In this document: positions 7,406 through 19,200 of the stretch, in pieces
Layout: each line of letters opens with the position of its first letter
How positions within the stretch are numbered: the first letter of the stretch is position 1
From: an uncultured Verrucomicrobiota bacterium
Lineage (GTDB): Bacteria > Verrucomicrobiota > Verrucomicrobiia > Opitutales > Seribacteraceae
Length of the DNA stretch: 40,216 nt
Reading direction: 5' to 3'
Assembly (NCBI GenBank): GCA_902569115.1
Contig: CACFTI010000022.1
Coordinates: 1-40,216 of the forward strand
The notes under the pieces: generated by a model
Told to the model about the DNA's origin: nothing
The model's database searches: none
The model's input: the letters and a program-made list of their open reading frames with translations, nothing else
Program-made: the position numbers and the translations under genes

Positions 7406-9078
7406 CTCGTTATCGTGGATATGGAAAACTTGATGATCCGATGCGAGAAGTCGGTGACACAGGTTTTGCTGCCTTGGCTTCTAGGGACGAACCAACCCAG
7501 CTACAGGCTGGGGTGGTTAGTGAAGCAAAGAACATTCGCTTAGATGACGGCAAGGCTACCACAAGACTTGGATACACTACTCAAATTGATTTTGAGAGTA
7601 TGTTTCTTTCTGATGAACAGGGAAGAACACTTACAGCAGAGGATGAAGGTTTTCTTATCATTGATGGAAATACTTCACCACATTTCTTCGGAGCATCTTA
7701 CTTTGGTGGAATTGGAGTAGAGGACAGAAATCAGATTGTAATCATACAAAACGACAAGCTTCTGTTCTTCAATGGTACAAACTACTCTGAGAAGGAGTTT
7801 GAGACGAACTATGTCTTTGATCCTATCCTACCAATTAGACTTACATTTGTTCTAGGCAGAAACGAATCTACCGAACCTTTTATTACTGGTGAACAAGTAG
7901 AGATCGTACAATTTAATAACCAAGTCATTCTGCTATCAGGAGCAGGAGCAAACCTCCCGGTAAACCTTGATTTTCCACTTGGACAGAAAGTACAAAAGTG
8001 GGACGGAGAGGCTACATCTGACTTTGTCGAAGACCCTAATATTCCTAATGGCGAATTTGGCATAGTCACAGGCAACCGATTGGCAATCAAGACGAGTAAT
8101 GATGAAATCAGTTTTAGCGATATTTCCAATGAATCAAACTTCGATGTCCTTGCTAAATTTAACTTTGGATCAGGTGACGGAGATAACATTGTTGGTATGT
8201 CACCAATTCCTGAATCTTCTGCATTGGTTTTCAAGCGTCGATCAATTTGGGCAATCAGCGGTCTTAATCTCATTGATTTTGGTACAGCCTCAATAACACA
8301 GGTTAGCAAACAAACAGGATGTGTCTCCAGGCATTCTATTCAAAATGTAGGATCAGCAGTCTTCTTTTTAGCAGACTCAGGAGTATACGCCTTGGATATC
8401 GGATTAGATGCTTCTAATGCAAGAGGAACGCTTACCCGATTTGATCTTCAAGACCAGCCAATATCAAAGCCAATAAACGACCAAATTTTAGCCGAGGATT
8501 TCACGGAAGCAGAAAATTCATGCCGAAGCATATTTTTTAATAATCGCTACTACTTGTCTTTTGTAGAAGGTGAGCGGTCACGCGTATACATCTTCAACAC
8601 CTTAATGGGAGCATGGGAATCGCGAGATGAATATGAATTTCCTATTCGCGATTTTGTTAAGGCTAAAACTAAGGCTGATACAAACGAGAGACTTTATGCA
8701 TTATCCAAGACAGGGAAACTATTCCGCATGGATGATGGTAATCTTGATGAAAGCGAACTGATAGACTGGTCTTTAAATACAAGGGCTTATGATAATCAGA
8801 ATCTGGAAATCAAGAATTTCCGTAGAGGATATGTGAAGGTCGAGTCATTAGACGAGACTGGAACTACCGATTTGAGTGTAGATATTACTGATCCTGATTC
8901 TACCTCTTCTATCCAACTTAACCGACCCAATAACGAAGGTTACATCGAGCGATTCACAATCGGCAAAAGAGGTAACAGCCTCATGTACAAATTTTCAGGA
9001 ACTGGACGAAATGCAATTAAGCATCTTCGTGCAGAGTTAATCGAATCCCAAAATAACTTAATCTCAACCAATCAATAG
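7402..9078 (+). CDS. Tail nozzle protein with beta-propeller-like body
   Basis: This 558-aa protein resembles podovirus nozzle/stabilisation proteins (T7 gp12, P22 gp10 type). Early residues carry the expected GEAKNIRLDDGKATTRLGY-like pattern near 40-60 (here EAKNIRLDDGKATTRLGY). The middle holds repeated beta blades with landmarks NGEFGIVTGNRLAIKTSNDE, a FNFGSGDGDNIVGM turn, VFKRRSIWAI, and then GCVSRHSIQNVG with FFLADSGVYAL. These are the blade signatures seen in phage nozzle propellers. It would extend the tail tube below the adaptor and control genome exit. Size and position before fibre and internal virion genes agree. Confidence 0.78.
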   Translation: MTRYRGYGKLDDPMREVGDTGFAALASRDEPTQLQAGVVSEAKNIRLDDGKATTRLGYTTQIDFESMFLSDEQGRTLTAEDEGFLIIDGNTSPHFFGASYFGGIGVEDRNQIVIIQNDKLLFFNGTNYSEKEFETNYVFDPILPIRLTFVLGRNESTEPFITGEQVEIVQFNNQVILLSGAGANLPVNLDFPLGQKVQKWDGEATSDFVEDPNIPNGEFGIVTGNRLAIKTSNDEISFSDISNESNFDVLAKFNFGSGDGDNIVGMSPIPESSALVFKRRSIWAISGLNLIDFGTASITQVSKQTGCVSRHSIQNVGSAVFFLADSGVYALDIGLDASNARGTLTRFDLQDQPISKPINDQILAEDFTEAENSCRSIFFNNRYYLSFVEGERSRVYIFNTLMGAWESRDEYEFPIRDFVKAKTKADTNERLYALSKTGKLFRMDDGNLDESELIDWSLNTRAYDNQNLEIKNFRRGYVKVESLDETGTTDLSVDITDPDSTSSIQLNRPNNEGYIERFTIGKRGNSLMYKFSGTGRNAIKHLRAELIESQNNLISTNQ

Positions 9079-9080
9079 CT

Positions 9081-10637
9081 ATGGCTCTATCACAATCTAA
9101 TACTCATAAATTTGCATCAGGAGAGTTGGTAACAGCGACCAAGCTCAATAATGTCAAAGTAGTCCAAACGGATACGAATACTAATAACAACAACTTCACA
9201 GGTGCGCAGGGACAACTTACTTACGACACTACCAATAATAAGTTGCGACTTCATGATGGTTCAACTGCCGGAGGTACGGAGGTTGCTTTCGGTGGATCGG
9301 GTGGAGTCACTACTACCAACATTAGCAACAATGCGATTACCACGGCTAAGATTTCAGATGGCAATGTTACTACTGTCAAGATCGCAGACGGTGCAATTAC
9401 GGCAGATAAGATTGATGCAGGAGCAGTAACCGACCATCAGATCGCAAACGATGCAGTCACACTTGATAAATTGAATGATGACATTTTAGACCCAAGTGGT
9501 GGTTTAGAGCTTGGAGCTAATGGAATAAAAATAGCAACTTCAAGCACCGCCTTGAGCGTTGTATTGCGTATAAACGCAACTACAGGGATTGCTTTTGTTT
9601 CAGGCACTACTCATGTGGCAAGGAACGCAGACCAAATAACAATTACCGATAAGTTTGTTGGAATTAGGGATGCGTATTCATGGTTAAATAACAACATAAG
9701 TTCAACAGGTATCACGATAGACATAGTCATTGAGACTAACATTACCGAAACGGCTTCTACTGCTTATTTTGTTCGTACCACAGATGATCGATTAGGGACT
9801 GTCAGGTTTTGGTCTCAGGGTTTGTACGATAATCTTGGCACACCTTCCGCGACAAAAATTACTCCACCTGTTGTGACCATCAATGTTGATCAAAACTCTA
9901 GCTTTGCTGCTAGGTTCATATTTTGGTTTGGGAATACTACCGTTTTTCGGGGTATTCACTTTGTTGCAAACTACGGAGCAAAGGGTGGAGAATACCATGC
10001 TTTTGCCCGTGCGTTAGGATGCAGGGTCTCCTTCATTTATTGTAAGATCACACTTACTTCTTCTGTAGTTACAAACAGGGTATTAGAGAGTGTAAACAAT
10101 GCTTTAATGCGTGTGACCTCTGATATGTATGCATCTACTATTAATGGTCACGAAGACCCATTTACAAATGGAGGACGTGCGCATGGCTTAGAGATCGATA
10201 TCACAGGATGTACGGCTGGAATAGGTTTTTGTATTGGAGTATCAAATCAATCCGCATTTGAAGCGATTGAGTTTAGAGCAGGGGCTGATCGAGATTTGTC
10301 GGGAATACATTTTACGGGGAGTGGAGTTTCAGCGATGAATTACTTCATGGATTTACGAGCCTCTAGTAGAGCAAATATAAATGTAAAGCTTAGTCGAAAC
10401 CCTGCTACTACACTTGCTTCAAACTCTGTTTTTGATGGGCAAGGATATAACACCTTAACTCTTGATACCTACACCGAACAAGGCACGACTAAGTATTCAA
10501 AATTACCAGGACAAATTGCTTATGCTTCAGGGTTTACTACACCCGAAGATTTTTCCGCTAACTCTACTTTTGGTACTGACCAAGCGAATGGCCCTGTTGC
10601 TAGTGTAGCACTTGATATCGAAGCGGATTATTTCTGA
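9081..10637 (+). CDS. Second tail fibre/spike with beta-helix-like C-terminal region
   Basis: The N-terminal ~130 residues of this 518-aa protein are fibre-like. They include a SQSNTHKFASGELVTATKLN start and repeats of the type AITTAKISDGNVTTVKIADG and AITADKIDAGAVTDHQIAND, common in phage fibres. After a linker (DPSGGLELGANGIKI) the rest is rich in short beta strands and Asn/Gly turns, as expected for a right-handed beta-helix or similar trimeric spike. No polysaccharide lyase or sialidase active-site motif could be identified. It probably recognises the host surface. It starts 2 bases after the nozzle stop and its TGA shares a base with the next ATG. Confidence 0.72.
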   Translation: MALSQSNTHKFASGELVTATKLNNVKVVQTDTNTNNNNFTGAQGQLTYDTTNNKLRLHDGSTAGGTEVAFGGSGGVTTTNISNNAITTAKISDGNVTTVKIADGAITADKIDAGAVTDHQIANDAVTLDKLNDDILDPSGGLELGANGIKIATSSTALSVVLRINATTGIAFVSGTTHVARNADQITITDKFVGIRDAYSWLNNNISSTGITIDIVIETNITETASTAYFVRTTDDRLGTVRFWSQGLYDNLGTPSATKITPPVVTINVDQNSSFAARFIFWFGNTTVFRGIHFVANYGAKGGEYHAFARALGCRVSFIYCKITLTSSVVTNRVLESVNNALMRVTSDMYASTINGHEDPFTNGGRAHGLEIDITGCTAGIGFCIGVSNQSAFEAIEFRAGADRDLSGIHFTGSGVSAMNYFMDLRASSRANINVKLSRNPATTLASNSVFDGQGYNTLTLDTYTEQGTTKYSKLPGQIAYASGFTTPEDFSANSTFGTDQANGPVASVALDIEADYF

Positions 10638-11005
10638 TGCTAAAAATTACCGCAGATTTAGTTAAGGAAGGTCACCCTCCGTTGGTTGATGTGATGAGCC
10701 ATTACGAAAATAAAGGAGAGTTTATCCAAGACTTGGAGAGCTACTTCCAAGCCGGTGTGGTTATTTCCACACCCACTTTTTTCGTCATGGGTAAACCTGT
10801 TGACTCTAGCATTGACCCAAGGGGTCAATGGTATGCCAAGAATCCAGACGCATGGTTTGTGAAACTTGCTTCAGGCAAAGGAGCAATGAGGTTCATGACA
10901 TCGCTTGTGAAGCCATTGAGTAAGGTAATCTTCAGTCGGTTCAAAAATGGTCAGTTCTCTGATTTTAAAACTTATGATTGGAAAAAACTCACACGGAGGA
11001 TTTAA
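10637..11005 (+). CDS. Unknown protein in the T7 gene 13 position (122 aa)
   Basis: A small mixed protein with a hydrophobic mid-section (AGVVISTPTFFVMGKPV), a conserved-looking DPRGQWYAKNPDAWFVKLASG stretch and a basic C-terminus (KTYDWKKLTRRI). It overlaps the spike stop by one base and precedes three internal-virion-type genes, so it is in the place of T7 gene 13. No GNAT, lysozyme or amidase motif can be claimed. Morphogenesis helper is a positional guess. Confidence 0.6.
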   Translation: MLKITADLVKEGHPPLVDVMSHYENKGEFIQDLESYFQAGVVISTPTFFVMGKPVDSSIDPRGQWYAKNPDAWFVKLASGKGAMRFMTSLVKPLSKVIFSRFKNGQFSDFKTYDWKKLTRRI

Positions 11006-11007
11006 TT

Positions 11008-12027
11008 ATGTCAACTACTGTAGAAGCACCACCGCCAAGAGATTATGCAAAAGAGACTGGGGATACCTTACAAACTCAGATCGATTTAGCTCCTCAGCTT
11101 TACGAGAGTGAAGCAAAGTTCCGCCCACAATATGCTGACCTTGAAAGAGGGATCATGCTTGAGCAATTGGGGATTGATCCGAATCTTGGTCTACTAGAGG
11201 CATACGAAAATTATATTGCTCCATCACAGGTTCGTCAGCGAAGAGAAGCTGTAGAAGGTGACATAGCAATGGTCAAAGACTTAGGTAAGGATTTGATCGA
11301 AGCTCAACGAGAAGCTGACCCATTAGCAGAATCATTACGGCAGAAAGTCATGACTGGCACAGGAGAAATGGCTGACCGCATGGAGGGCGAACTTGATGGA
11401 GAATTTATCCAAGGGCTAGAGGATGATATGGAAGGAGGTCTAGTTGGACAACTTCGTGAAGAATACGAAGCTGGGGGTGGACTTACTCAGCAAGAAAGAA
11501 GAGATTTAGACCAACAGGTTTTAGGTATAGCTCAAGAGCGTGGGGCAGTCGGTCAGAATATGACCGACTTTGAGCGTATGCGAAAGCGACTAACAGGGGA
11601 TCGCGGTGTTCGCCAACAAAGACTTCAGAATTATATGGGAGCAAAGCAAACTGCCTTGGGTAATTACATGGGGGCAAGGCAACAAGGTTTATCCAACTAT
11701 GCATCTGCTTTACAAAACACAGCAGGGGCTTACCAACTAGGCGCGCAAGACCCATTGATGGCATTAACAGGTCGTGCGAGTCGCGTACCAGGCGATGTCG
11801 CAGGACAATTTAATACCGCTGGTTTTGCACTAGATTCATCTCCAGCATTATTTAACCCTGAAAGTGCATACGCAGGGTCTTTAGCTGCCTCTAATCAACA
11901 AAACATTATGGATGCTAGAACAGCAACTGCCTCTAATCGTGCAGGGCTTCTTAGTGGTGCATTAGGATTTGGAGGTAGTTTATTCGGAGGCATGGCTCAA
12001 GGAGGCACAGGCTTTTTCAAAGGATAG
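11008..12027 (+). CDS. Internal virion protein candidate (gp14-like position)
   Basis: The start is ATG 11008: CGGAGGA lies 7 bases upstream, and an in-frame ATG 30 bases earlier would overlap the previous gene. The 339-aa protein has helical N-terminal parts (QLYESEAKFRPQYADLERGI), then Gln/Arg-rich repeats around residues 185-235 (two YMGAKQTALGN/YMGARQQGLSN units), and a Gly/Ala-rich C-terminus (LLSGALGFGGSLFGGMAQGG) resembling a membrane-active or pore segment. T7-like internal virion proteins are ejected to make a channel through the envelope, and the glycine-rich tail would suit that. No enzyme motif is seen. Confidence 0.65.
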   Translation: MSTTVEAPPPRDYAKETGDTLQTQIDLAPQLYESEAKFRPQYADLERGIMLEQLGIDPNLGLLEAYENYIAPSQVRQRREAVEGDIAMVKDLGKDLIEAQREADPLAESLRQKVMTGTGEMADRMEGELDGEFIQGLEDDMEGGLVGQLREEYEAGGGLTQQERRDLDQQVLGIAQERGAVGQNMTDFERMRKRLTGDRGVRQQRLQNYMGAKQTALGNYMGARQQGLSNYASALQNTAGAYQLGAQDPLMALTGRASRVPGDVAGQFNTAGFALDSSPALFNPESAYAGSLAASNQQNIMDARTATASNRAGLLSGALGFGGSLFGGMAQGGTGFFKG

Positions 12028-12039
12028 GAGGATAACGTC

Positions 12040-13248
12040 ATGGCAAGAAGACCATTTTTTGGAAGTTCAGGAGCATCGCCCATCGCAAAGATGGATATGT
12101 ACGCGGCAACAGCTCCGGGTCGTTTCTATAATCAGGCTCTTTCACAGCTTGGGGAAGCAGTTGGTGGAGCAATCGCTAAGTATGGTGAAAATAAGAAGAA
12201 GAAAGAAGATCAGCAAATTAATGAAAACGCCTTTATCGCTTTAGGTCTCAGCCCTGAAGAAGCAAAGGCAGCATCTCGCGACCCACAGGTCGCTTCGCAA
12301 ATTGCTCAGTTCAAACAAATGGGATATCGAGGGGGCAGGGGTGGTAGTCCTCCTTCCACTTTTGCGGAAAGAAAGTACGATGCAGAACAGCAAAAGGAAG
12401 CAGACTTTGAACAAGAATTAGAGGCTGGAAATAGATTTCTATTAGAGCGTGGCGAAGAGAGAATGCCAACATCTGAGGAAGGTAGATATTCAGTCTTGAG
12501 AAATCTTAGAGAGGGCAAGGGGATGACACCTCCTGCACGAATGGTAAGGGAAGATTCACAAGTTGTTTCTCAACTTCCTGATCATTACAAGGCATTTGGT
12601 CGTGATGTAGAGAAGGCAGTTGAAAGTGGCGAGATTACTCCAAGAGTTGGAATGAGTTTAATTCAGGAGAAGCAAGCTATAGCCCAAGCAGAAGCTACTC
12701 GCGAAGCTGAGTTTAATGAAAAGATAGCTATCGAAACCTTCAAGCATAACCTGAAGAACCAGCCCGGTGAGCGAGATATGAGCGGATCAATTGTGGTTAA
12801 TGACTCTATTTCTAGAGCAAACGATTTGATTGGCCCATTCACTACTGGATTTGGTTCTTACTTAAAATCTATTCCTGAAACAGATGCCAAAGCTCTTGAT
12901 TCTGTATTCACCACAATCAAGGCGAACATTGGATTTGATAAGCTTCAGGCAATGAGAGAGGCTTCTCCAACAGGTGGAGCTTTGGGTCAGGTTTCCAATC
13001 AGGAGCTTAGTTCATTACAAGCTGTATTCGGTAATCTTGACCAATCACAGTCTGAGGAAGATTTAAAGTACAACCTTAAAATGCTCCAACACGTTTACAA
13101 TAACATCGTTCATGGAGTTGGTAACCATCCTTTTAAGCATCCAATGGATAAAAGCCCGGTAGTTGCTCCAACTGCACCAGCAAGCGATGCTACAAAACAA
13201 AGGCTTCAGGAATTACAGCAAATGAAGCAACAAAGATCGCAAAGGTAA
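12040..13248 (+). CDS. Internal virion protein candidate (gp15-like position)
   Basis: This 402-aa protein is hydrophilic and mostly helical, rich in Gln, Glu, Lys and Ala, and ends in a Gln/Arg-rich tail (MKQQRSQR). A good AGGAGG Shine-Dalgarno sequence lies upstream of ATG 12040. The N-terminus (FFGSSGASPIAKMDMYAATA) and the AVGGAIAKYGENKKKKED region look like helical core-protein sequence. It overlaps the giant downstream gene (TAATG), which matches the gp15-gp16 pairing of T7-like phages. Function is inferred from order. Confidence 0.62.
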   Translation: MARRPFFGSSGASPIAKMDMYAATAPGRFYNQALSQLGEAVGGAIAKYGENKKKKEDQQINENAFIALGLSPEEAKAASRDPQVASQIAQFKQMGYRGGRGGSPPSTFAERKYDAEQQKEADFEQELEAGNRFLLERGEERMPTSEEGRYSVLRNLREGKGMTPPARMVREDSQVVSQLPDHYKAFGRDVEKAVESGEITPRVGMSLIQEKQAIAQAEATREAEFNEKIAIETFKHNLKNQPGERDMSGSIVVNDSISRANDLIGPFTTGFGSYLKSIPETDAKALDSVFTTIKANIGFDKLQAMREASPTGGALGQVSNQELSSLQAVFGNLDQSQSEEDLKYNLKMLQHVYNNIVHGVGNHPFKHPMDKSPVVAPTAPASDATKQRLQELQQMKQQRSQR

Positions 13249-16200
13249 TGCTCACAGAACAAGAAGCTCAGAATCAAATAAAGGAGCTGGAAAAGGAGTT
13301 GGGTGTTAGCCCAACGACTTTGACAGAAGCTGATGCTCAGTCAGAAATAGAAGCTCTCCAAAAGGAAATGGCATCTCTACCAATGACCATTCAAGAGTTT
13401 GCAACTAAAAGAAAAGAAGATGGAGAAAAGGCATTTTCTGATAAAGCTATGGCATTTGGGTCAACTATCGCAGAAGGATTCAAAGAACTTGGTAGGCAGG
13501 GCATGGAGGCAACTGAAGAAGCAGAAGGCTTGTTAGACTTTGATGCCTATGGTGACATCATTAATATTGGTAGCCGTGACTTTTGGAGATTTGCCAAGAC
13601 AATTGGTGGATCAATTATGGATGAGCTTGGTCATACTGATCAAGAAGAGCTGGTTCGCGAATATATGCGATACCGCCAAAACTTTGACTACTATCAAAAA
13701 GTTCGTCCAGCAATGCTTGAAAGTGATGAGGTCGAATATAAGAAACTCACAGACTTTGGGGCTAATTTCATTGATCCTTTTATGGCTTTCCCTGTCGCAA
13801 AGGTAGGTGCATTTGCGACAAAGACTACTCTAAAAGGCGCGCAGAAAGGATTAACTGCTGGAGCTACATTATCTCGTTCTCAAGGGATGGTGAATGTTGC
13901 TAAAGGGTTACGGGGAACTGGTCAGGCAATTGAAAAGCTGGAGCGAGGCGTAGATATAGCCGGAAAGATTGGAGCATATCCAACTGAGATGGCTTCTCGC
14001 ATGACTGCTAAAGCTTTGCGTAAAGGAGCTAAAGGAACGGCACTAGTAGCTGGTTATGGATTAAAAGGGGTTGGAGTTTTAGGTTCAGGTACAGCTAAAG
14101 TTGCATCAGCTCCTCGTAAGTTGATCGAAGCTGGAGTAAGCAAGGTAACTAAAGGAGCAAAAGATTTTGGAGGTGTAACTCTAGGTGGACAGGTTGTTGG
14201 TGGACTAACACAAACTGTTCCATTGGCATTTGAGCTTGGCATTACTGAAGGTATAGGATTGATAGCCAAGAAAATTGGCAAAGGGGCAGGAGAGGTTTTA
14301 ACTACACTTGCTCAACCAGCATCGAATAAGAGATTTCTCTATCGATTGGCGACTAATTCAAAAGTTAGTCCGCAAACACGAAAGTTAGCGATGCACGCAT
14401 ACAACCTTCGCGGAACAGCCATGGGTGACGCTGTTTTCAATATGATGGCTAACGGACTAAGCATCGGAGCAATTAATGCCGGATTAGCAGGAGTTGCTGG
14501 AGAAGATGCTGAAAACATGGGTCGAGCATTTGGTGCAGGACTTTTGGCTGGTGGAGTAATTCCAAGCGGTCAGCAAGGCATGAGAGCCGGGAAGACTGAT
14601 ACCGCGAGGGATATGAAATCCATTGATAATCACATGAGGTACAAGCTGACTGAAGAACAGCGGAAGGCTTTCAAGCAAATGCCGAAACCAGCTCAGGTGA
14701 TGTTAGCCACTTTAAATGAATCAGGCATTGGTTCGCCAAAGTTCATGATCATGGAATCCAAGACATACTTGGAGATGCTTAATGCTGATCTTAGATCAAA
14801 AGGTAAACCTGAGCTTACTAAAGCACCTAGAGGGCATTACGATCCTGTTAGTAGGACTTTTTATGCTAATAAATCAAAGCTTCCTGAAAGCTCTGCTGTT
14901 GCAATGGAAACAATAGCCCATGAGACCGGGCATGATTTTCTTCATCAGATGTTAGGCAATGATCCTATGATGCTGGACTTGCTTTTGGAAAACTACAAAA
15001 CCAGCAAAGAAGAAGGAACAGCTTTTTATTATGAATACGATAAAGACGGCAATCCGCTTGGAGAACCGATTTATCTAAATCAAATGGCAGTCGCGATTCG
15101 CGATGATTACGACATGAAGCAAAGAGGGCGACCAGCTACTGCTGAAGATGTAGCTAAAGGTCTTGCCCAGCGTGAGGGCAAGATGATTGGTGGAATCAAA
15201 CTTGGAAACAATGCTAGCAAACTAGCTCAGGAAATTGGTGCAGATCAGTTCGCCATGATGTTCAGTAAAGACCCAAATGCCTTCAATCATTTCCATCCTA
15301 CGATGAGGAATCTTTTACTCAATGCCAGTAGGAAACTTTTATCAGTTTTGGGTATGGCAGAACCTGTGACAGGTAACCCACTCAAGAATCCTATCTCCAG
15401 GATCCAGCTCAATAATCCAGCCCTCCGTAGGCTCTATGAGAACTACGGAAGGGCTAGGGCAATTGAGTTAAATGAGAAAGGTAAGCTTGCTAAAGATGGA
15501 ATGCTGATAAGACCAAAAGACGGACAAACTGGTGAAGATCGGTTTATGGAGATGATGGGTGGAAATAAGGAATTTCAATCCAATGGTCTGTCTCTGACTG
15601 AAGCTAAGAATCTTAGGGTTACGAATAAGAGCCTCCAGCGTGAGATCAATAACATCAAAAAGATGTACAAGGAAGAACCGCAAGATGGATGGTCTGTGAA
15701 AAGAGGTAGACTATTTGGCAAGCGGTTAACTCCTGATTTACGAACAATCTTCACACGCAATGATCCATTTGGAAATGTTGCCACAATCTTGGATGCTCTA
15801 CAGCAAGCAATCGATCAGGGAATTGGTGTTGTCTTTGGTTACCGATCAGGAACGAAAGGTAAATATCAGAATCCTTTCCGCATGAGAGATGTTGCACTTT
15901 ACACATACGAAGTGTCCGGCAATTCACTAAAAGTGAATGGCTACGACCAGGCGGTAGTAAGAAATAATATCCAAGTACTAGTCGAGAATGGTTATATTGC
16001 TAAGGATGGTATCAAGGACTTTGAGCGACAACTAGCAGAGCAAGGGCAGAAAGCCCTTGCTGACCCTGAAGGCAGGATAAATCCTGATGGCGGTGCTGAG
16101 AATACTCTTATGACTGCTGTATTTGGATTAAAGGAATCAGCGGAGAATATACGTAGCCAAGGAATCAAAGACCTACTGGAAAGCGGAAAACTAGAGAAAG

Positions 16201-19200
16201 CATACCGCTCCTACGATGTTGAGGCTTTGGCTGGTATTGGTATGGGTCGCAGGAAAGCATTCACTTTTAATTACGATAATATCCGTAATAACTACAATCC
16301 GTTCAGGCAAAGTGATGAACCAATGTTTATGCCACGTGAAAGCAAGGGTTTTGATAAGAGTGTATCCCTTAGATCAAACAAAGATTTAATCGAAAGAATT
16401 GATGATTTTGCAAACCTCAGAGGTATATCACGAAATGATGCAATTAATGAAATTTTGAAGGATCAATTTCCTGAAGAAGTAGATAACATTAATCAAGGTG
16501 CGGATGTAAGTGAAATCCAAAGTGATATCACTTTAACCCCTGAAGAACAAAGGCTTTTAAAGCTTTCTCGCGTTGGTGCTGAAGATGCTGAAGCATATAA
16601 AAAAGCTTTCTCTAAAAAGGTACAAATTGCAGAAGCTAAAATACTGCAAAAACGCAAGAGTGATGAACCGATGTATATGCCGGACAGCGATGCTCCTGCC
16701 AATCTTCCTCCAACTCCTTATGAAGTTAGTAGGATGTCTCATCGTAACCGCTTCACTTTGGGCTTCAACGACAACATCATTGATGAGGTTATTCCCTCTA
16801 TCAAACAGGACAAGTTTAGTGGTCAGCAGATGATTGCTGCCATGTCAAAGGTGGCTGGAGCAAAGGTTTATGCTGACGAAATTGGACTAACAGAATTTCT
16901 CAACAGCAAGAAGAGCTTCGAGAAAAGTGATATCCTGAAATACATGAACGAGAATGCCCCGAAGCTAGATATTAAGCGACTGAAAGGGGAAGGAGAACCA
17001 TTTGATCATGAATCTTACAGAGAAATGCTTCGTGAATCTGAGTTAGATAATCTTTATGCTAATCATAGTATTGATGGAAATCAGTTTGATGATGATGGAA
17101 ATGAATATTTCACAATAGAATATTTTGGTGAAGAAATACTGGATGGTGATGAACCAATGAGGTTTGAAGATGAGTATGATGCAGAAAATTACTTGGAAGA
17201 CCTTGTAAATGAAGATGTAGATAACTACAGCGAAGGAGAAATTGAAGATATATTTTATGACGCCTATGAAAGAAGTCAGGGCGATCCTGATGCAGAGGGA
17301 GCAACTCAATATCACGAATGGGCTGGCGACGGAGGAGAGGATTATCAGGAAATCCTGATTAAACTTCAAAATGAAGGATTTGATTACAACGATCCACACT
17401 TTTCAGGCGAAGAGAATGTGATACTGCATTTACGAACAACGACCCGATACGATAGCAAAGATAAAAAAGTCTTCTTTATCGAAGAGGTTCAATCTGATTT
17501 GCACCAAGCTGGTAGATCAGAAGGTTATGATAATGCACCTCTCAAAGGTGAAGTTGTTGAACGGACTTATACACCTTCTCCTAAGCTTACTAAAACTTTA
17601 AACCTTACTGGTGGTGGTGAAGTGAAAGCTCCTGAAGTAAAATCACTTGATATCCATTGGGAAGATGGTCGCGTAACAAGTACTGGTTTCACTCAAAGAA
17701 GTTTAGCTGAAGAACATCTTAAAAGTCTTGCACAACGAATGGCTGGTGGTGTTCCTGATGCTCCATTCAAGAAGAATTGGCCCGCACTTGGATTGAAGCT
17801 CGCGATACAAGAAGCGATGGATAATGGAGCAACCAAGGTCGCGTGGCTTGGAGGGCAAGGTCATGTGGATCGCTATCCTACGATGACCAAGCATATCCGT
17901 GATATTTATGTCAATTACGCTCATGAAAACAGGAAGCTTTATAATTTAGATGTCACTCTCCATAATGGTCAGACTATCAAGAAAGTTGATTTGCTTGAGC
18001 GTGATATGGTCAGGTTGGTCGGTAAGAAGTTTACGCAAAAGGCAAAAGAAGACCTTGCAAGGAAGGAAGACTATAAGATCGCTGAAGTTGGTTATGTAGG
18101 GCTAGACATTGAAGTCGGTAAAGGGGGTATGCTTAACTTTTACGACAGGGAGATGGTGAGTCTTGCAAACAAGATCGGAAAGAAGATCGGTGCTAAGAAA
18201 GTTGAGCAATACAAGAATGTCGAAAATATCGAGGGGTGGGAAATGGAATTACCTCCTCGCCCGGTCAGAGTGAAAAGCAGTAATAACTACAATGAGTTTT
18301 CTCTGTTCATGCCGGATACTGACAAAGTCTCTAACAACAGCCTTCCTGAAGTTGTGAACGAAGTCGCAAGAAAGACTAAGAATGTTCCTGTTGTCGAGAA
18401 TGAACCAATGTTCATGCCAGCCTTGGAGGATGCTAAATCCATTGTGGCAGAAAAGGGCAGGGTAGCAGAGAACGCTGAAGATGTATTCTTCGGAGCTATG
18501 CTACCGAAGCTTCTACGCAAAACTGGTGGACAGCTAAAACCAAGTGTTCGCAATATCCGCGAGGCTACTAGAAGAGCAATCGAGGATGTGACTCCATTTC
18601 TGCGAGATAATCCGCAGTTTGCGGATTATTATAACAAGGACATGGAAGCTACTCGTAACGAGCTGGATCAAGGCTATGGCAATGTAAGCGATGATGATTT
18701 CCTCTTCTATCGAACAATGCTTGGACTGACATCTCCAGGCACTAAGCTTCCATCGAATGTTGGAGATGGAGTTAATATCTTCAATCTCTACAAGGAGAAG
18801 GGTAATCTTGATGACATTAAAATGGGAACAAGTGAGAAAGGTAATCCTGTCATCGCTTCATCACCATTTAAGATTTCAGGAACAACCGCTCCAACAAAAG
18901 CCCGGTCACTTCTTATCGTAGACAGCCTCCGCAAAGAGCTTGGTAGCGTAAGAGATGCTATCGACTTCCTTGAGGAAGGTGTTCCAATCAAAGAGCTTCA
19001 TCAGTTCAACAAGCAAATGGGCTATGCTGGCAATGTTGCTAAGACTGGTGATATAAGAAGAATCGTTAAACAAGCTACCGGGCAGGATGAGCTAATTCCA
19101 AGGATGTTTATCTTCGGGCCAAAAGTTGGAGCTTACACTTTAAACGCGGTAGGTAATCACAATTACAATACCATTGATGTTTGGGAGGCTAGGTTTATCA

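Noticed and set aside
7809-8309. 166-aa - strand frame inside the nozzle gene
   Set aside because: It lies opposite a well-supported gene, has no ribosome binding site and its composition is shadow-like.
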